A DNA stretch of 64,000 nt from UMGS1601 sp900553335 (GCA_937920725.1 CALEUW010000030.1:1-64000), one strand, 5' to 3'; shown: positions 7,801 to 16,312, counted from the first letter of the stretch. Translations and numbers: made by a program. Notes: generated by a model not told the origin, from the letters alone.

Positions 7801-8313
7801 CTGAGCTGCTCCCTCAACCTGCAAGAATTTTGAATATCCCGAATTTATAAGAGAGGCTGAAAGCTCAGCTATATCAATTGTATCACCCTTTTTCAGGGTT
7901 ATAGTATGAGATAAAAGGGAATCTTTCGGTACGGTTGCCTGCATAGCGGCATCAATCGGAGCAACTAAAATTTTTGCTTTTCCCGAAATAATAGAAGACA
8001 GGGCATAAAGGCGCATCTGTTCGTATTCAAAGCTTGCTCCCTCCGTATGTGTAAACAAATAATCTTTAGCAGGAAAAAGCACGGCTGTTTTTTCACCCGA
8101 AAGAGAATTAATATCCTTTACTGTCCTTACGGCTTCGGCTTCAGTATCCGTTACAACACAAACAGGCTCATGCGATGATAACGCATAAGCCAAGTGTGAT
8201 TTATGAATATTTGAAACTCCTGTTACTGCGGCAGGGTATCCCCGTTTTTCGAGAGCGTCAAAAAGCTCTTTCATAAACGGAACTCTGTCCGCCATCTTTA
8301 AAAATATGTTCAC
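4870..8313 (-). CDS. mfd: Transcription-repair coupling factor Mfd
   Basis: ATP-dependent translocase that removes RNA polymerase stalled at lesions and recruits UvrA. At 1147 residues it is full length: UvrB-like N-terminal modules, an RNA-polymerase-interaction domain (about 490-560, SGDLVVHSLYGIGKF), a RecG-like helicase with Walker A GDVGFGKTE (about 639) and DEEQ box (about 736), the RGRVGRS motif VI, and a C-terminal TRCF domain. The GTG at 8313 is used because GAAAGGA lies 7 nt upstream. It is last in the glmU-pth-GNAT-mfd run; pth-mfd adjacency is common in Firmicutes. Confidence 0.95.
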   Translation of the reverse strand: MNIFLKMADRVPFMKELFDALEKRGYPAAVTGVSNIHKSHLAYALSSHEPVCVVTDTEAEAVRTVKDINSLSGEKTAVLFPAKDYLFTHTEGASFEYEQMRLYALSSIISGKAKILVAPIDAAMQATVPKDSLLSHTITLKKGDTIDIAELSASLINSGYSKFLQVEGAAQFSRRGDIFDIYGVSMTDPVRLELWGDEIEKIYTFDPESQRRTGEVSECTISPAREILIDGNLMPELLSALSKKARGKQAASIKENIEKDLELLESGISLSNLDKYYNLAYSEKTSVFDYFKGSKIIVCERESVFSKARAFSTQLSEDLKILYEQGIMFKPLDGFYLTTAEVTKVFSDSKTVYLDTFMRGGKIELKSLINASCYQTSAWSGDFKSLAGELKTFCDRDYTTVLYGGSEKTINILISDLRESGIACERLGDESELIKGFVYVTPGSLSNGFDYADSKLALITKLQSENIKKRKNKFKSGERIKSLSDINSGDLVVHSLYGIGKFQGIKKLENQGVSKDYITISYAGTDVLYVPVTQLDLVTRYIGSGDDNKVRLNKLNSAEWKKTKSRVKAAAEDMAKELTELYAKRQLSKGHSFSPDNEWQLDFEERFEFSETDDQLRSISEIKSDMEKPYPMDRLLCGDVGFGKTEVALRACMKCMLDSKQCAILVPTTVLAWQHYQTAVKRFEHFPVRIELLSRFRTPTQQKKVIKDLKSGLVDMVIGTHRLVQKDIVFKNLGLAIIDEEQRFGVKHKEKFKEMFPGIDMLTLSATPIPRTLNMAMSGIRDMSTIDDPPQDRLPVQTYVIEHNDAVVVNAIERELRRGGQVYYIHNRVETITHTASKLSAMLPNARIAVAHGQMSENELSDVWRQLVDKEIDILVCTTIIETGVDVSNVNTLIIENADRFGLSQLYQLRGRVGRSSRRAFAYFTFTRGKELSEIASKRLQAIREFTQFGSGFKIAMRDLELRGAGNILSSKQHGHMEAVGYEMYLRILNEAIAALKGEALPVSPEDCLVDVAINAYIPETYIESLTQRIDAYRRIAAIYNEEDANDVIDELCDRFGKIPRSVDGLIEVSLLRNTASQLGISEIAQRGKNICFFIRDITSEQITALAKSYKKRIKFSDGARPCFIITADGKQKTIELIKTILDVMKV

Positions 8314-8360
8314 TTTTTATCCTTTCATAAAAATAAATGCTTAAACTTTAAGCTTGAATT

Positions 8361-8816
8361 TTAAGTTATCTGTTTTTCCATTATAAAATTTGTAAGTGAG
8401 ATGTCGTTTCTAATAACTTGCTGCTCTTTTACAACTCGATATCCTCTGCTTGTAAAAAACGGTTTTGCTGTAATTGATGAGTGTGTAGTTATTATTTTAA
8501 CACCAAAAGCGTTTTCCAAATCGCTGCAAATAGCAGCAGCGATTCCTTGACGCTGATACTTCTCATGTACATATAATCTGTCAAGATATCCCGATTTATC
8601 AATATCTCCAAAGCCCACGAGAACCTCGTTTTTTACTGCGACAACAGTATAATGCTCTAAAAAAGACTTATTCCACTCTTCTAAATTTTCTTTTCCGGTT
8701 GCCCAAGCGTCAAGTTGTTCTTTTGTATAGTCACTGACGTTGACTGAGTGAACTGTGTTACAGAACAATTTGACTAGATATTTACAATCCTCAGGTTTGT
8801 ACTTTCGTATAATCAT
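8361..8816 (-). CDS. GNAT-family N-acetyltransferase
   Basis: A 151-residue single-domain acetyltransferase. The segment YLDRLYVHEKYQRQGIAAAI is the GNAT beta4 strand and the acetyl-CoA pyrophosphate loop (Q/R-x-x-G-x-A). Substrate is unknown. AAGGT precedes the ATG. It sits between pth and mfd with gaps of 25 and 47 bp, so it is probably co-transcribed; it is not part of the usual pth-mfd pair and may be a local insertion. Confidence 0.8.
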   Translation of the reverse strand: MIIRKYKPEDCKYLVKLFCNTVHSVNVSDYTKEQLDAWATGKENLEEWNKSFLEHYTVVAVKNEVLVGFGDIDKSGYLDRLYVHEKYQRQGIAAAICSDLENAFGVKIITTHSSITAKPFFTSRGYRVVKEQQVIRNDISLTNFIMEKQIT

Positions 8817-8841
8817 TCAGATTACCTTCAGTGTCTTTAAT

Positions 8842-9462
8842 TTAAGAATTAAACTTGTTCATTGCTTGATCGATCTGTCCCGAAGCGATAAGCTTAATGC
8901 TTTCAGCAGCAGCTTTCAGTGCACAGTCTAAGCTTTCCTGCTCAGATTTTGAAAACTTAGACAAAACCCATTTTGCAAGGTCATAGTCTGGACGCGGCTT
9001 TTTTCCGACGCCTATTTTTACTCTTGGAAAATCTTCCGAGCCAGTGAGGGCAACAATGCTTTTTATTCCGTTGTGTCCTCCGTGAGAGCCTTTTCGGCGC
9101 ACTCTTATTTTGCCGACATCAAGCGAAATGTCATCAAATGCAACAATTACGTTTTCTATCGGAATTTTATAGAAATTCATTGCCTCCTCTATCGCTTCCC
9201 CCGAGTTGTTCATAAACGTTTCAGGTTTTAAAACAAGACAGCTTTTGCCGGATATGTTAGCAGTAGTGCATTTTGACTTGAATTTCATTTTAAACCCGCT
9301 GTGCGGCGTATTTTCCAAAAGCTTATCTATTGTCATAAATCCTGCATTATGACGGGTATTTTCATAGGTAAGCCCGGGATTTCCAAGTCCTGCGATTATA
9401 TATTCAGGTTTTATGCTTTTGTTCCCGTTTTCTATTTTTTTAAATATATCCCAAATACTCAT
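8842..9462 (-). CDS. pth: Peptidyl-tRNA hydrolase
   Basis: Cleaves the ester bond of peptidyl-tRNAs that drop off ribosomes and recycles tRNA. The catalytic set is visible: Asn in GLGNPG, His in NTRHNAG, Asp in FDDISL, and SHGGHNGI. At 206 residues it is slightly longer than usual because about 20 residues (SIWDIFKKIENGNKSIKPE) precede the canonical start YIIAGLGNPG; no strong ribosome binding site marks the ATG at 9462, so the exact start is uncertain. It is 14 bp downstream of glmU, a typical pairing. Confidence 0.92.
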   Translation of the reverse strand: MSIWDIFKKIENGNKSIKPEYIIAGLGNPGLTYENTRHNAGFMTIDKLLENTPHSGFKMKFKSKCTTANISGKSCLVLKPETFMNNSGEAIEEAMNFYKIPIENVIVAFDDISLDVGKIRVRRKGSHGGHNGIKSIVALTGSEDFPRVKIGVGKKPRPDYDLAKWVLSKFSKSEQESLDCALKAAAESIKLIASGQIDQAMNKFNS

Positions 9463-9476
9463 ACTTTTGGCAAGGC

Positions 9477-10898
9477 TTATTTCTTTAAGCCTTTTTTTGC
9501 CTCCTCTTTTTTTGCGTTAAACTTTTCAACTCTGTTTTTGAGCATTCTGTCGCCGTAGCCCTCCTTGATTGCCGCATCGCTTCTCTCTATTGCGAGCGCA
9601 CCGTCGGGAACGTCCTTTGTTATAGTCGAGCCTGCTGCAGTATATGCACAGTTTCCGACTTTAACGGGTGATATAAGATTTGTATTGCAGCCGATAAACG
9701 CATTGTCGCCTATGGTAGTTCTGAACTTTTTGTCGCCGTTGTAGTTTGCTGTTGTAACTCCGCAGCCGAAGTTTACGTTTTCACCGACATCGCTGTCGCC
9801 TACATAAGTCAGATGTGCAATGGAAGTCGAGTCGCCAATGGAAGAGTTCTTGATTTCTACAAAATCGCCGATCTTAGCGTTGTTTGCAATTTTCGTACCC
9901 GGTCTTAAATTTACCCAAGGGCCTATTTTAACTCCGCTTCCAATTTGAGTATCAGAAGCCTGAACATTGTTAAGAGAACAGTCAAAGCCTACAACAGTGT
10001 CGCAAAGGCAGGTGTTAGGTCCGATTACGCAGCCGTTTCCGATTTTTGTTTTTCCTGTCAATACGCATCCCGAGTGAATAACCGTACCTGCACCGATTTC
10101 GACATCGTTTCCGATCGTGACGCCGTCCGTACAGGTAAATTCGATTCCGTTGTCGAGATGCTTGTTTATGTTTGCTTCTCTGGCAATTGTGTTGAGCTTT
10201 AAAAGACCTTTTCTGTCGTTTGCGCCAAGCGAAACGTTTTCGTTGTCGGAAATGTAAGCGTCGGCTCTTTTTCCACCCTTTATTAATAGCTCTATACAGT
10301 CGGTGAGATAGTATTCGCCCTGTGCATTATTGGGAGTGATATTAAACAAAACGTCTAAAAGATCTTTTGTTTTAAACCAGTAGCAGCCAGAATTTATTTC
10401 TTTTATTTTTTTCTGTTCTTCGGTACAGTCTTTTTCTTCGGTGATTCCGGATATTCCGTTTTCGGTTCGGTTTATTCTTCCATAGCCGAAAGGATTATCC
10501 ACAACCGATGTTACAACCGTTACCGAGCAGTCTTTTTCATCGTGAAGCTTAAGCGCTCCCTTGATCGTTTCCTTGTCAATGAAAGGTGCGTCGCCGCATA
10601 GAATAAGTGTGTTTCCGTCAATATTTTCTTTTAAGAAATCAACAGCCTGCATAACAGCATGACCTGTTCCCAAGCGATCTCTCTGCAAAACAGTAGGGTA
10701 TCTTCCATTTAAGTAATTTGTTATAAAATGTCCTGCAAAGCCTCTTACAATGCAGATATTGCGTTCGTCTGCGCTTTCACACGCCTTTATTACCCATTCA
10801 AGCATAGGCTGACCCAAAACCTCGCATAAAACCTTAGGCTTATCAATTTTCATTCGTTTTCCCTGACCGCCGGCGAGTATTATAACTGAATTTTTCAT
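9477..10898 (-). CDS. glmU: Bifunctional GlcNAc-1-P uridyltransferase / GlcN-1-P acetyltransferase
   Basis: Makes UDP-GlcNAc for peptidoglycan. The N-terminal Rossmann pyrophosphorylase domain begins ILAGGQGKRM...KPKVL; the C-terminal half is a left-handed beta-helix of hexapeptide repeats with acetyltransferase motifs (HLTYVGDSDVG, TANYNGDKKFRT). The 473-residue product from the ATG at 10898 is favoured (AAAGGACGG upstream) over an in-frame ATG at 10931 that has no ribosome binding site. First gene of the minus-strand operon. Confidence 0.93.
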   Translation of the reverse strand: MKNSVIILAGGQGKRMKIDKPKVLCEVLGQPMLEWVIKACESADERNICIVRGFAGHFITNYLNGRYPTVLQRDRLGTGHAVMQAVDFLKENIDGNTLILCGDAPFIDKETIKGALKLHDEKDCSVTVVTSVVDNPFGYGRINRTENGISGITEEKDCTEEQKKIKEINSGCYWFKTKDLLDVLFNITPNNAQGEYYLTDCIELLIKGGKRADAYISDNENVSLGANDRKGLLKLNTIAREANINKHLDNGIEFTCTDGVTIGNDVEIGAGTVIHSGCVLTGKTKIGNGCVIGPNTCLCDTVVGFDCSLNNVQASDTQIGSGVKIGPWVNLRPGTKIANNAKIGDFVEIKNSSIGDSTSIAHLTYVGDSDVGENVNFGCGVTTANYNGDKKFRTTIGDNAFIGCNTNLISPVKVGNCAYTAAGSTITKDVPDGALAIERSDAAIKEGYGDRMLKNRVEKFNAKKEEAKKGLKK

Positions 10899-10956
10899 AA
10901 ATAAATCCGTCCTTTTCTTAAGGTTAATCATATTTTAAAATTGGCTAATCATTAAT

Positions 10957-10985
10957 ATTATACAATAAAATCCACATATTTACAA
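10957..10985 (-). promoter_or_regulatory. Promoter of the glmU-pth-GNAT-mfd operon
   Basis: On the minus strand, TTGTAA (10980-10985), 17-bp spacer, TATAAT (10957-10962), about 60 bp upstream of the glmU start. Confidence 0.6.
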
Positions 10986-11097
10986 CACCCCGAATAATTT
11001 TTTTGCGATGCATTGGAAGTAGAGTTATTTAATGCTTGTAAAATTAGAAAAAATTCTCAAAAGTTTTCCAAAAGGACTAGCATTTTACTTTTTTTTA

Positions 11098-11106
11098 TGG
11101 TATAAT
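11098..11106 (+). promoter_or_regulatory. Extended -10 promoter of ppdK
   Basis: TGG-TATAAT at 11098-11106 forms an extended -10 with no clear -35 at the right distance. It lies about 75 bp upstream of the ppdK start. Confidence 0.5.
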
Positions 11107-11179
11107 CTTTTTAAGTCCGCAGCTAATGCGTTTTTAAGGCTGTATGGCAAACAAATTATTTTTTGGAGGTAGATACCAA

Positions 11180-13807
11180 ATGAGCAAAAAGTGGGTTTAT
11201 TTGTTCTCAGAGGGTGACGCAAGTATGAGAGAGCTTCTCGGCGGTAAGGGCGCAAACCTCGCTGAGATGACAAAACTCGGTCTTCCTGTTCCTCAGGGCT
11301 TTACAATTACAACAGAAGCTTGTACTCAGTATTATGAAGACGGAAGACAGATCAACGATGAGATTCAGTCGCAGATCAATGAATACATCGGCAAAATGGA
11401 GGAAATTACAGGAAAGAAGTTTGGAGATTCAGAAAATCCTCTTCTCGTTTCCGTTCGTTCAGGAGCAAGAGCTTCAATGCCTGGTATGATGGATACTATT
11501 TTGAATTTAGGTCTTAACGAAACTGTTGTTGATGTTATGGCTGCAAAATCAGGAAATCCACGTTGGGCATGGGACTGCTACAGAAGATTCATTCAGATGT
11601 ATTCCGACGTAGTAATGGAAGTTGGTAAAAAGTATTTTGAAGAACTTATCGATGAAATGAAGGCTAAGAAAGGCGTTACTCAGGACGTTGAGCTTACAGC
11701 TGACGATCTCAAGGAACTTGCAGGTCAGTTTAAAGCTGAATACAAGGCTAAGATCGGTGTTGATTTCCCAACAGATCCTAAGGAACAGCTTATGGGAGCA
11801 GTTAAGGCTGTATTCCGTTCATGGGATAACCCTCGTGCTAACGTATACCGTCGTGACAACGATATTCCTTATTCATGGGGAACTGCTGTAAACGTACAGT
11901 CAATGGCATTCGGAAACATGGGTGACGACTGCGGTACAGGTGTTGCATTTACTCGTGATCCTGCAACAGGTGAAAAGAAGCTCATGGGAGAGTTTTTGAC
12001 AAACGCACAGGGCGAGGACGTTGTTGCCGGAGTTCGTACTCCAATGCCTATTGCTCAGATGGCTGAGAAATTCCCAGAAGCTTTTGAGGAATTTAAGCAG
12101 GTTTGCTTGAACCTTGAAAACCACTATAGAGATATGCAGGATATGGAGTTTACTGTTGAACACGGAAAGCTCTATATGCTTCAGACAAGAAACGGTAAGA
12201 GAACTGCACAGGCAGCTCTTAAGATTGCGTGCGACCTCGTTGACGAGGGAATGAGAACAGAAGAAGAGGCTGTACTCATGATTGATCCTAGAAACCTTGA
12301 TACACTTCTTCATCCGCAGTTTGATTCTAAGGAGCTTAAGGCTGCAACTCCTATCGGAAAGGGACTCGGCGCATCTCCTGGAGCAGCTTGTGGTAAGGTT
12401 GTATTCTCAGCTGAGGACGCTGAAGAGTGGAACGCAAGAGGCGAAAAGGTAGTTCTTGTTCGTCTTGAAACTTCTCCTGAGGACATCACAGGTATGAAGG
12501 CTTCACAGGGAATCCTTACAGTAAGAGGCGGTATGACATCTCACGCTGCAGTTGTTGCTCGTGGAATGGGTACTTGCTGTGTATCAGGATGTTCTGATAT
12601 TAATATGGACGAAGCTAACAAGAAGTTTACACTTGCAGGAAAGACATTTACTGAGGGTGATTATATTTCAATCGACGGTTCAACAGGTAATATTTACGAT
12701 GGAATTATTCCTACTGTTGACGCTACGATCGCAGGCGAGTTCGGAAGAATCATGGCTTGGGCTGACAAATACAGAGTATTAAAGGTAAGAACAAACGCTG
12801 ATACTCCTGCTGATGCTAAGAAGGCTAGAGAGCTCGGCGCTGAGGGAATCGGACTTTGCCGTACAGAGCATATGTTCTTTGATCCTGAGAGAATCGCAGC
12901 ATTCAGAGAGATGATCTGCTCAGATACAGTTGAGGAAAGAGAAGCTGCACTCGCTAAGATCGAGCCTATGCAGCAGAGCGACTTTGAGGCTCTTTATGAG
13001 GCTCTTGAGGGTAACCCTGTAACAATCAGATTCCTTGATCCGCCGCTTCACGAATTCGTTCCTACAGAAGAGGCTGACATCAAGGCACTCGCTGAAGCAC
13101 AGGGCAAGAGCGTTGAAACAATCAAGGCTATTATTGCATCGCTTCACGAGTTCAACCCAATGATGGGACACCGTGGATGCCGTCTTGCAGTAACTTATCC
13201 TGAGATCGCTAAGATGCAGACAAGCGCTGTTATCAAGGCAGCTATCAACGTTAAGAAAGCTCATCCTGACTGGACTGTTGAACCTGAGATAATGATTCCG
13301 CTCGTTGGAGATATCAAAGAGCTTAAGAATGTAAAGAAGGTCGTTGTTGAAACTGCTGACGCTATTATTGCTGAGGCTGGAAGCGATCTTAAGTATGAGG
13401 TTGGTACAATGATCGAGATTCCTCGTGCTGCTCTTACAGCTGACGAGATCGCTGCAGAGGCTGACTTCTTCTGCTTCGGTACAAACGACCTTACTCAGAT
13501 GACATTCGGCTTCTCAAGAGATGACGCAGGTAAGTTCCTTGACGCTTACTATGACGCTAAGATCTACGAGAACGATCCGTTTGCTAAGCTCGACCAGACA
13601 GGTGTCGGCAAGCTTATGGATATGGCTATCAAGCTTGGTAAGCCTGTAAATCCAAAGCTTCACATCGGTATCTGCGGAGAGCATGGCGGAGATCCTACAT
13701 CTGTAGAGTTCTGCCACAAGATCGGTCTTGATTATGTATCATGCTCACCGTTCAGAGTGCCAATCGCTAGACTTGCTGCTGCACAGGCTGCTATATCTAA
13801 CAAGTAA
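11180..13807 (+). CDS. ppdK: Pyruvate, phosphate dikinase
   Basis: Interconverts pyruvate + ATP + Pi and phosphoenolpyruvate + AMP + PPi; in many anaerobic clostridia it runs toward pyruvate and uses PPi as energy carrier. The 875-residue protein has the N-terminal ATP-grasp region (KGANLAEM near the start), the phosphohistidine domain with GGMTSHAAVVARGMG, and a C-terminal PEP/pyruvate TIM barrel (GTNDLTQMTFGFSRDD, CGEHGG). The ATG at 11180 follows TTGGAGGT. Its codon choice (many GCT, CTC, AAG codons) suggests high expression, as for fba and adhE nearby. Confidence 0.96.
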   Translation: MSKKWVYLFSEGDASMRELLGGKGANLAEMTKLGLPVPQGFTITTEACTQYYEDGRQINDEIQSQINEYIGKMEEITGKKFGDSENPLLVSVRSGARASMPGMMDTILNLGLNETVVDVMAAKSGNPRWAWDCYRRFIQMYSDVVMEVGKKYFEELIDEMKAKKGVTQDVELTADDLKELAGQFKAEYKAKIGVDFPTDPKEQLMGAVKAVFRSWDNPRANVYRRDNDIPYSWGTAVNVQSMAFGNMGDDCGTGVAFTRDPATGEKKLMGEFLTNAQGEDVVAGVRTPMPIAQMAEKFPEAFEEFKQVCLNLENHYRDMQDMEFTVEHGKLYMLQTRNGKRTAQAALKIACDLVDEGMRTEEEAVLMIDPRNLDTLLHPQFDSKELKAATPIGKGLGASPGAACGKVVFSAEDAEEWNARGEKVVLVRLETSPEDITGMKASQGILTVRGGMTSHAAVVARGMGTCCVSGCSDINMDEANKKFTLAGKTFTEGDYISIDGSTGNIYDGIIPTVDATIAGEFGRIMAWADKYRVLKVRTNADTPADAKKARELGAEGIGLCRTEHMFFDPERIAAFREMICSDTVEEREAALAKIEPMQQSDFEALYEALEGNPVTIRFLDPPLHEFVPTEEADIKALAEAQGKSVETIKAIIASLHEFNPMMGHRGCRLAVTYPEIAKMQTSAVIKAAINVKKAHPDWTVEPEIMIPLVGDIKELKNVKKVVVETADAIIAEAGSDLKYEVGTMIEIPRAALTADEIAAEADFFCFGTNDLTQMTFGFSRDDAGKFLDAYYDAKIYENDPFAKLDQTGVGKLMDMAIKLGKPVNPKLHIGICGEHGGDPTSVEFCHKIGLDYVSCSPFRVPIARLAAAQAAISNK

Positions 13808-13844
13808 TTGGCAGAAAGCTGATATGATATAATAACCCTAAAGG

Positions 13845-13990
13845 AAAATCAACTTATCGCTGATTTATCGTGCATACGCACGATTTGGCTCTCGCCGCCC
13901 TTTAAGAACATTGAATCATTAATTTGCGGCTGTCGCCGCATGTCGGCTTTGCCTACTATTGCGATAAATCGCAATCAAATTATGATATAA
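13845..13990 (+). repeat. Family 2 intergenic repeat
   Basis: Several hairpins in series: ATCGTGC/GCACGAT, GCGGC-TGTC-GCCGC (13926-13939) and ATTGCGAT-AA-ATCGCAAT (13958-13975). The part 13899-13990 recurs inverted at 58586-58672. It occupies the gap downstream of ppdK; there is no gene in 13808-14138. Confidence 0.75.
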
Positions 13991-14002
13991 CAAATATGAA
14001 TT

Positions 14003-14035
14003 ACTCCCCATGTCAAAAGGCATGGGGAGTTTTTG
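14003..14035 (+). terminator. Rho-independent terminator
   Basis: ACTCCCCATG (14003-14012) pairs with CATGGGGAGT (14021-14030), then TTTT. It probably ends the ppdK transcript after the family 2 repeat. Confidence 0.85.
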
Positions 14036-14091
14036 CTGTTTCATAAAAAATTGTTTGGAGCTTAAATAATCTTTCAGCAACAGGGTGTTGC

Positions 14092-14120
14092 TTGATTCTT
14101 CACAATAGCCATAGTATAAT
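14092..14120 (+). promoter_or_regulatory. Promoter of the XRE/zinc-ribbon gene
   Basis: TTGATT (14092-14097), 17 bp, TATAAT (14115-14120), about 18 bp before the ATG at 14139, so the leader is very short. Confidence 0.65.
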
Positions 14121-14138
14121 ATCTATGAGGTGATTTAT

Positions 14139-14588
14139 ATGAAAACGAAAGATGTAATACTTAAACTTAGAACCGAAAGCGGATTATCTCAAGATGAACT
14201 TGCAAATAAGGTTTATGTTACCAGACAAGCCGTATCACGTTGGGAAACCGGAGAAACTGTGCCAAACACAGAAACACTAAAGCTGCTATCAAGACTATTT
14301 GATGTTTCAATCAATACAATTTTAGGTTCTCCCCGTAAATTGATTTGTCAGTGCTGCGGTATGCCGCTTGGTGATTCTTCTATCAGCAAGGAACCCGATG
14401 GATCATTTAACGAAGAATACTGTAAATGGTGTTATACTGATGGAAAATTTGTTTATACAAATCTTGAAGAATTAACTGATTTTCTTGTCGGACATATGTC
14501 AAATGAAAACTGGTCTGCGGAACAAGCACGATCCTTTTTTGAAGATCAATTGCCAAAGCTTAATCATTGGAAAAAGTCAGAAGCATGA
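14139..14588 (+). CDS. XRE-family regulator with C-terminal zinc-ribbon domain
   Basis: A 149-residue protein. Residues about 3-60 form an XRE helix-turn-helix (LSQDELANKVYVTRQAVSRW). The C-terminal half has CQCCGMPLG...EYCKWCY, a four-cysteine zinc-ribbon, followed by a helical tail (FFEDQLPKLNHWK). This combination is a recurrent Firmicutes type and suggests a sensor-repressor; target and ligand are unknown. ATG 14139 is chosen over a GTG at 14130 because GAGGTGAT precedes it. Likely monocistronic. Confidence 0.8.
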   Translation: MKTKDVILKLRTESGLSQDELANKVYVTRQAVSRWETGETVPNTETLKLLSRLFDVSINTILGSPRKLICQCCGMPLGDSSISKEPDGSFNEEYCKWCYTDGKFVYTNLEELTDFLVGHMSNENWSAEQARSFFEDQLPKLNHWKKSEA

Positions 14589-14938
14589 CTTTAAACCGAA
14601 GCTTTGTCGCTCGGATCAAATCGTGGTTTGATTCAAAAATGATATTATGTAGTTTGACTAATTGAGGAGTTTAAATAAATTTTACTTTTAATTGTAATTC
14701 CACAGAATGAAGAAAATATACGAATCGTTATCGAAATACAAAATACTGTGCATAGGAAAACTTTAATAGCGGCATTGATATTTTATTTTCAAATTTAGAA
14801 AATTTAAATTAAAAATCATATCACAAATCTAATTCTCAATCTCCAAATCAAATTAAAAAACATGGAATATTCTTTTATTCATTGCAGATAATAGATTTAC
14901 AAATGATAAAAACTGCAAAGAGAAAAGGAGAAATAGAT
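14589..14938. other. AT-rich intergenic stretch without a gene
   Basis: About 350 bp of very AT-rich DNA between the XRE gene and spoVT. I see no convincing ORF, repeat or strong hairpin; it presumably holds the spoVT promoter, but I could not identify a clear sigma-A or sporulation-sigma match. Confidence 0.5.
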
Positions 14939-15472
14939 ATGAAAGCAACGGGAATAGTAAGACGTATTGACGATCTTGGAAGAGTGGTAATCCCTAAAGA
15001 AATAAGGAGAACCTTAAGAATAAGAGAGGGAGATCCGCTTGAAATATTTACAAACAGCGAGGGTGAAGTAATTTTCAAAAAATATTCGTCTATAGGTGAG
15101 ATCAACGAAGCGGCAAGCTCGGCAGCAGAGGCTATTTATAAGCTTGGCGGTGCACCTGTCGTCGTTTTTGACAGAGATCATGTTGTTGCAGTTGCGGGAA
15201 CTTCCCAGAAGGAGTACAGCGAAAGAAGAGTTTCTGCGGCACTTGAAGATCTGATTGAAAGCAGAAGCACATACGTTAAAAACGGTGATAAGCTCATGCC
15301 AATTGAGGGAGTATCAAAATCAGCACTCGCAATAACGCCGATTATTTCCTCAGGAGATGTAACAGGAGCGGTTGCGTTTGTCGAGGGTGAGAATGAGCAG
15401 CCTGCAAGCGATAAGCATCTTATGCTAACAAAAGCAGCAGCAATGTTTTTAGGAAAGCAGATAGAGAGCTGA
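14939..15472 (+). CDS. spoVT: Stage V sporulation protein T-like transcription factor
   Basis: An AbrB-type swapped-hairpin DNA-binding domain (residues 1-50, MKATGIVRRIDDLGRVVIPK) is followed by a GAF-like sensor domain (about 60-177). In Bacillus, SpoVT modulates sigma-G-dependent genes in the forespore; its presence suggests a spore-forming lineage. The 177-residue length matches the family. The ATG at 14939 follows AAGGAG; an in-frame codon at 14882 lacks one. Confidence 0.88.
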   Translation: MKATGIVRRIDDLGRVVIPKEIRRTLRIREGDPLEIFTNSEGEVIFKKYSSIGEINEAASSAAEAIYKLGGAPVVVFDRDHVVAVAGTSQKEYSERRVSAALEDLIESRSTYVKNGDKLMPIEGVSKSALAITPIISSGDVTGAVAFVEGENEQPASDKHLMLTKAAAMFLGKQIES

Positions 15473-15525
15473 ATGCCATGAGCATTTAATGTTTTGTGGT
15501 TTGCAGGATATTATGACAAATATAA

Positions 15526-15590
15526 CTAAATTAAGCGGGGGATACAATCTCCCGTGAAAACGTTGAATAACAGGGCTGGTGCCAATTGTT
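15526..15590 (-). repeat. Degenerate family 1 repeat fragment
   Basis: Contains the GGGGGATACAATCTCCC and GAAAACGTTGAATAAC blocks of family 1 in the same orientation as the copy at 45366-45475, but lacks the GC-rich outer hairpin. Confidence 0.6.
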
Positions 15591-15600
15591 GAAGAATTAA

Positions 15601-15646
15601 AAATCCCGAATTTGCGATAAATAACGCATTTTCGGGATTTATTTTG
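15601..15646 (+). terminator. Terminator downstream of spoVT
   Basis: AAATCCCGAA (15601-15610) pairs with TTCGGGATTT (15631-15640), with inner TGCG/CGCA pairing and ATTTT after. Confidence 0.8.
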
Positions 15647-15700
15647 GTATATTAAGATGTGAAAATGAAGCTCCGTTTAAATGCGGGGAAATAAAAAGCT

Positions 15701-16028
15701 TTAGCACAAGAAAACATCCGAGTATAATAGTAGTGTGTTTGACAATGTATTATGTAGAAAACGAGGAGGCTTTTCGATAATGAAAAAAGATAAAAACGAA
15801 AAAAATACATAGCACGCTCGATATGCAGATTTTAGTATCGTATCGTTCTTGCGTCAAGGTTCAGAGGGAAGGTATTTTTTAAAGAAAACACTTAGAGATA
15901 TGGGAAATATTAAGTTAAGTATGTCAGTGGAAGTGAGTGGAGATAATAGAAGGAGAAGTATACTCGGATTATTTACATATAGCTGTCAAACATTCAATAC
16001 CCCCGGATACAGGGGGGTAAGCCTGTAA
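15701..16028 (+). other. Promoter plus short ORF interrupted by an in-frame amber codon
   Basis: TTAGCA (15701) and TATAAT (15723-15728) precede a strong ribosome binding site (GAGGAGGC) and an ATG at 15780. The frame reads ten codons (MKKDKNEKNT), a TAG at 15810, then stays open for 71 more codons to a TAA at 16026. I recognise no family in either part. It could be a leader peptide, a decayed gene or chance. The open frame runs into the family 3 repeat region. No other gene is apparent in 15473-16400. Confidence 0.3.
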
Positions 16029-16054
16029 AATCCTCTTCAATGGGTAGTTGGGCG

Positions 16055-16240
16055 TGACGACAACGCTCCCCGTTGGACAAACACACTCACTAGACAGATA
16101 TCTGTCTTGCTCAGCTTTTTCCCGAGGAAACCCCTTTTCATAGAAAAATGGCTCATACCGCTGTCTTTCTCTCAAAGTGTAGTTGCATCAGCGCATTTCC
16201 GCCTACACGATAATATTTTAAAAGCGTGCTTTTTTGACAG
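16055..16240 (+). repeat. Family 3 intergenic repeat
   Basis: Aligns, inverted, with 58124-58323: shared blocks include ACAACGCTCCCC, GGAAACCCCTTTTC, TTTCTCTCAA.GTGT, CGCAT.TCCGCCTAC and TATTTTAAAAG.GTGCTTTTT. GGGTAGT near its left end is inverted as ACTACCC just past the right end. It codes for nothing recognisable. Confidence 0.7.
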
Positions 16241-16312
16241 GCTGACTACCCGTATAACGGGTGGTTTTAGTTAAAATAAAAGCAATGCAAAACCCATAAT
16301 GGGAAAAAATGC

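Noticed and set aside
15780..16028. Remnant of a serine recombinase or other mobile-element gene
   Set aside because: The expression signals and the short Lys-rich start suggested it, but the sequence after the amber codon shows no recombinase motif, so I only report an interrupted ORF.
15969..16175. Minus-strand 68-codon frame in the spoVT-gatC gap
   Set aside because: It lies inside the family 3 repeat and has no ribosome binding site.
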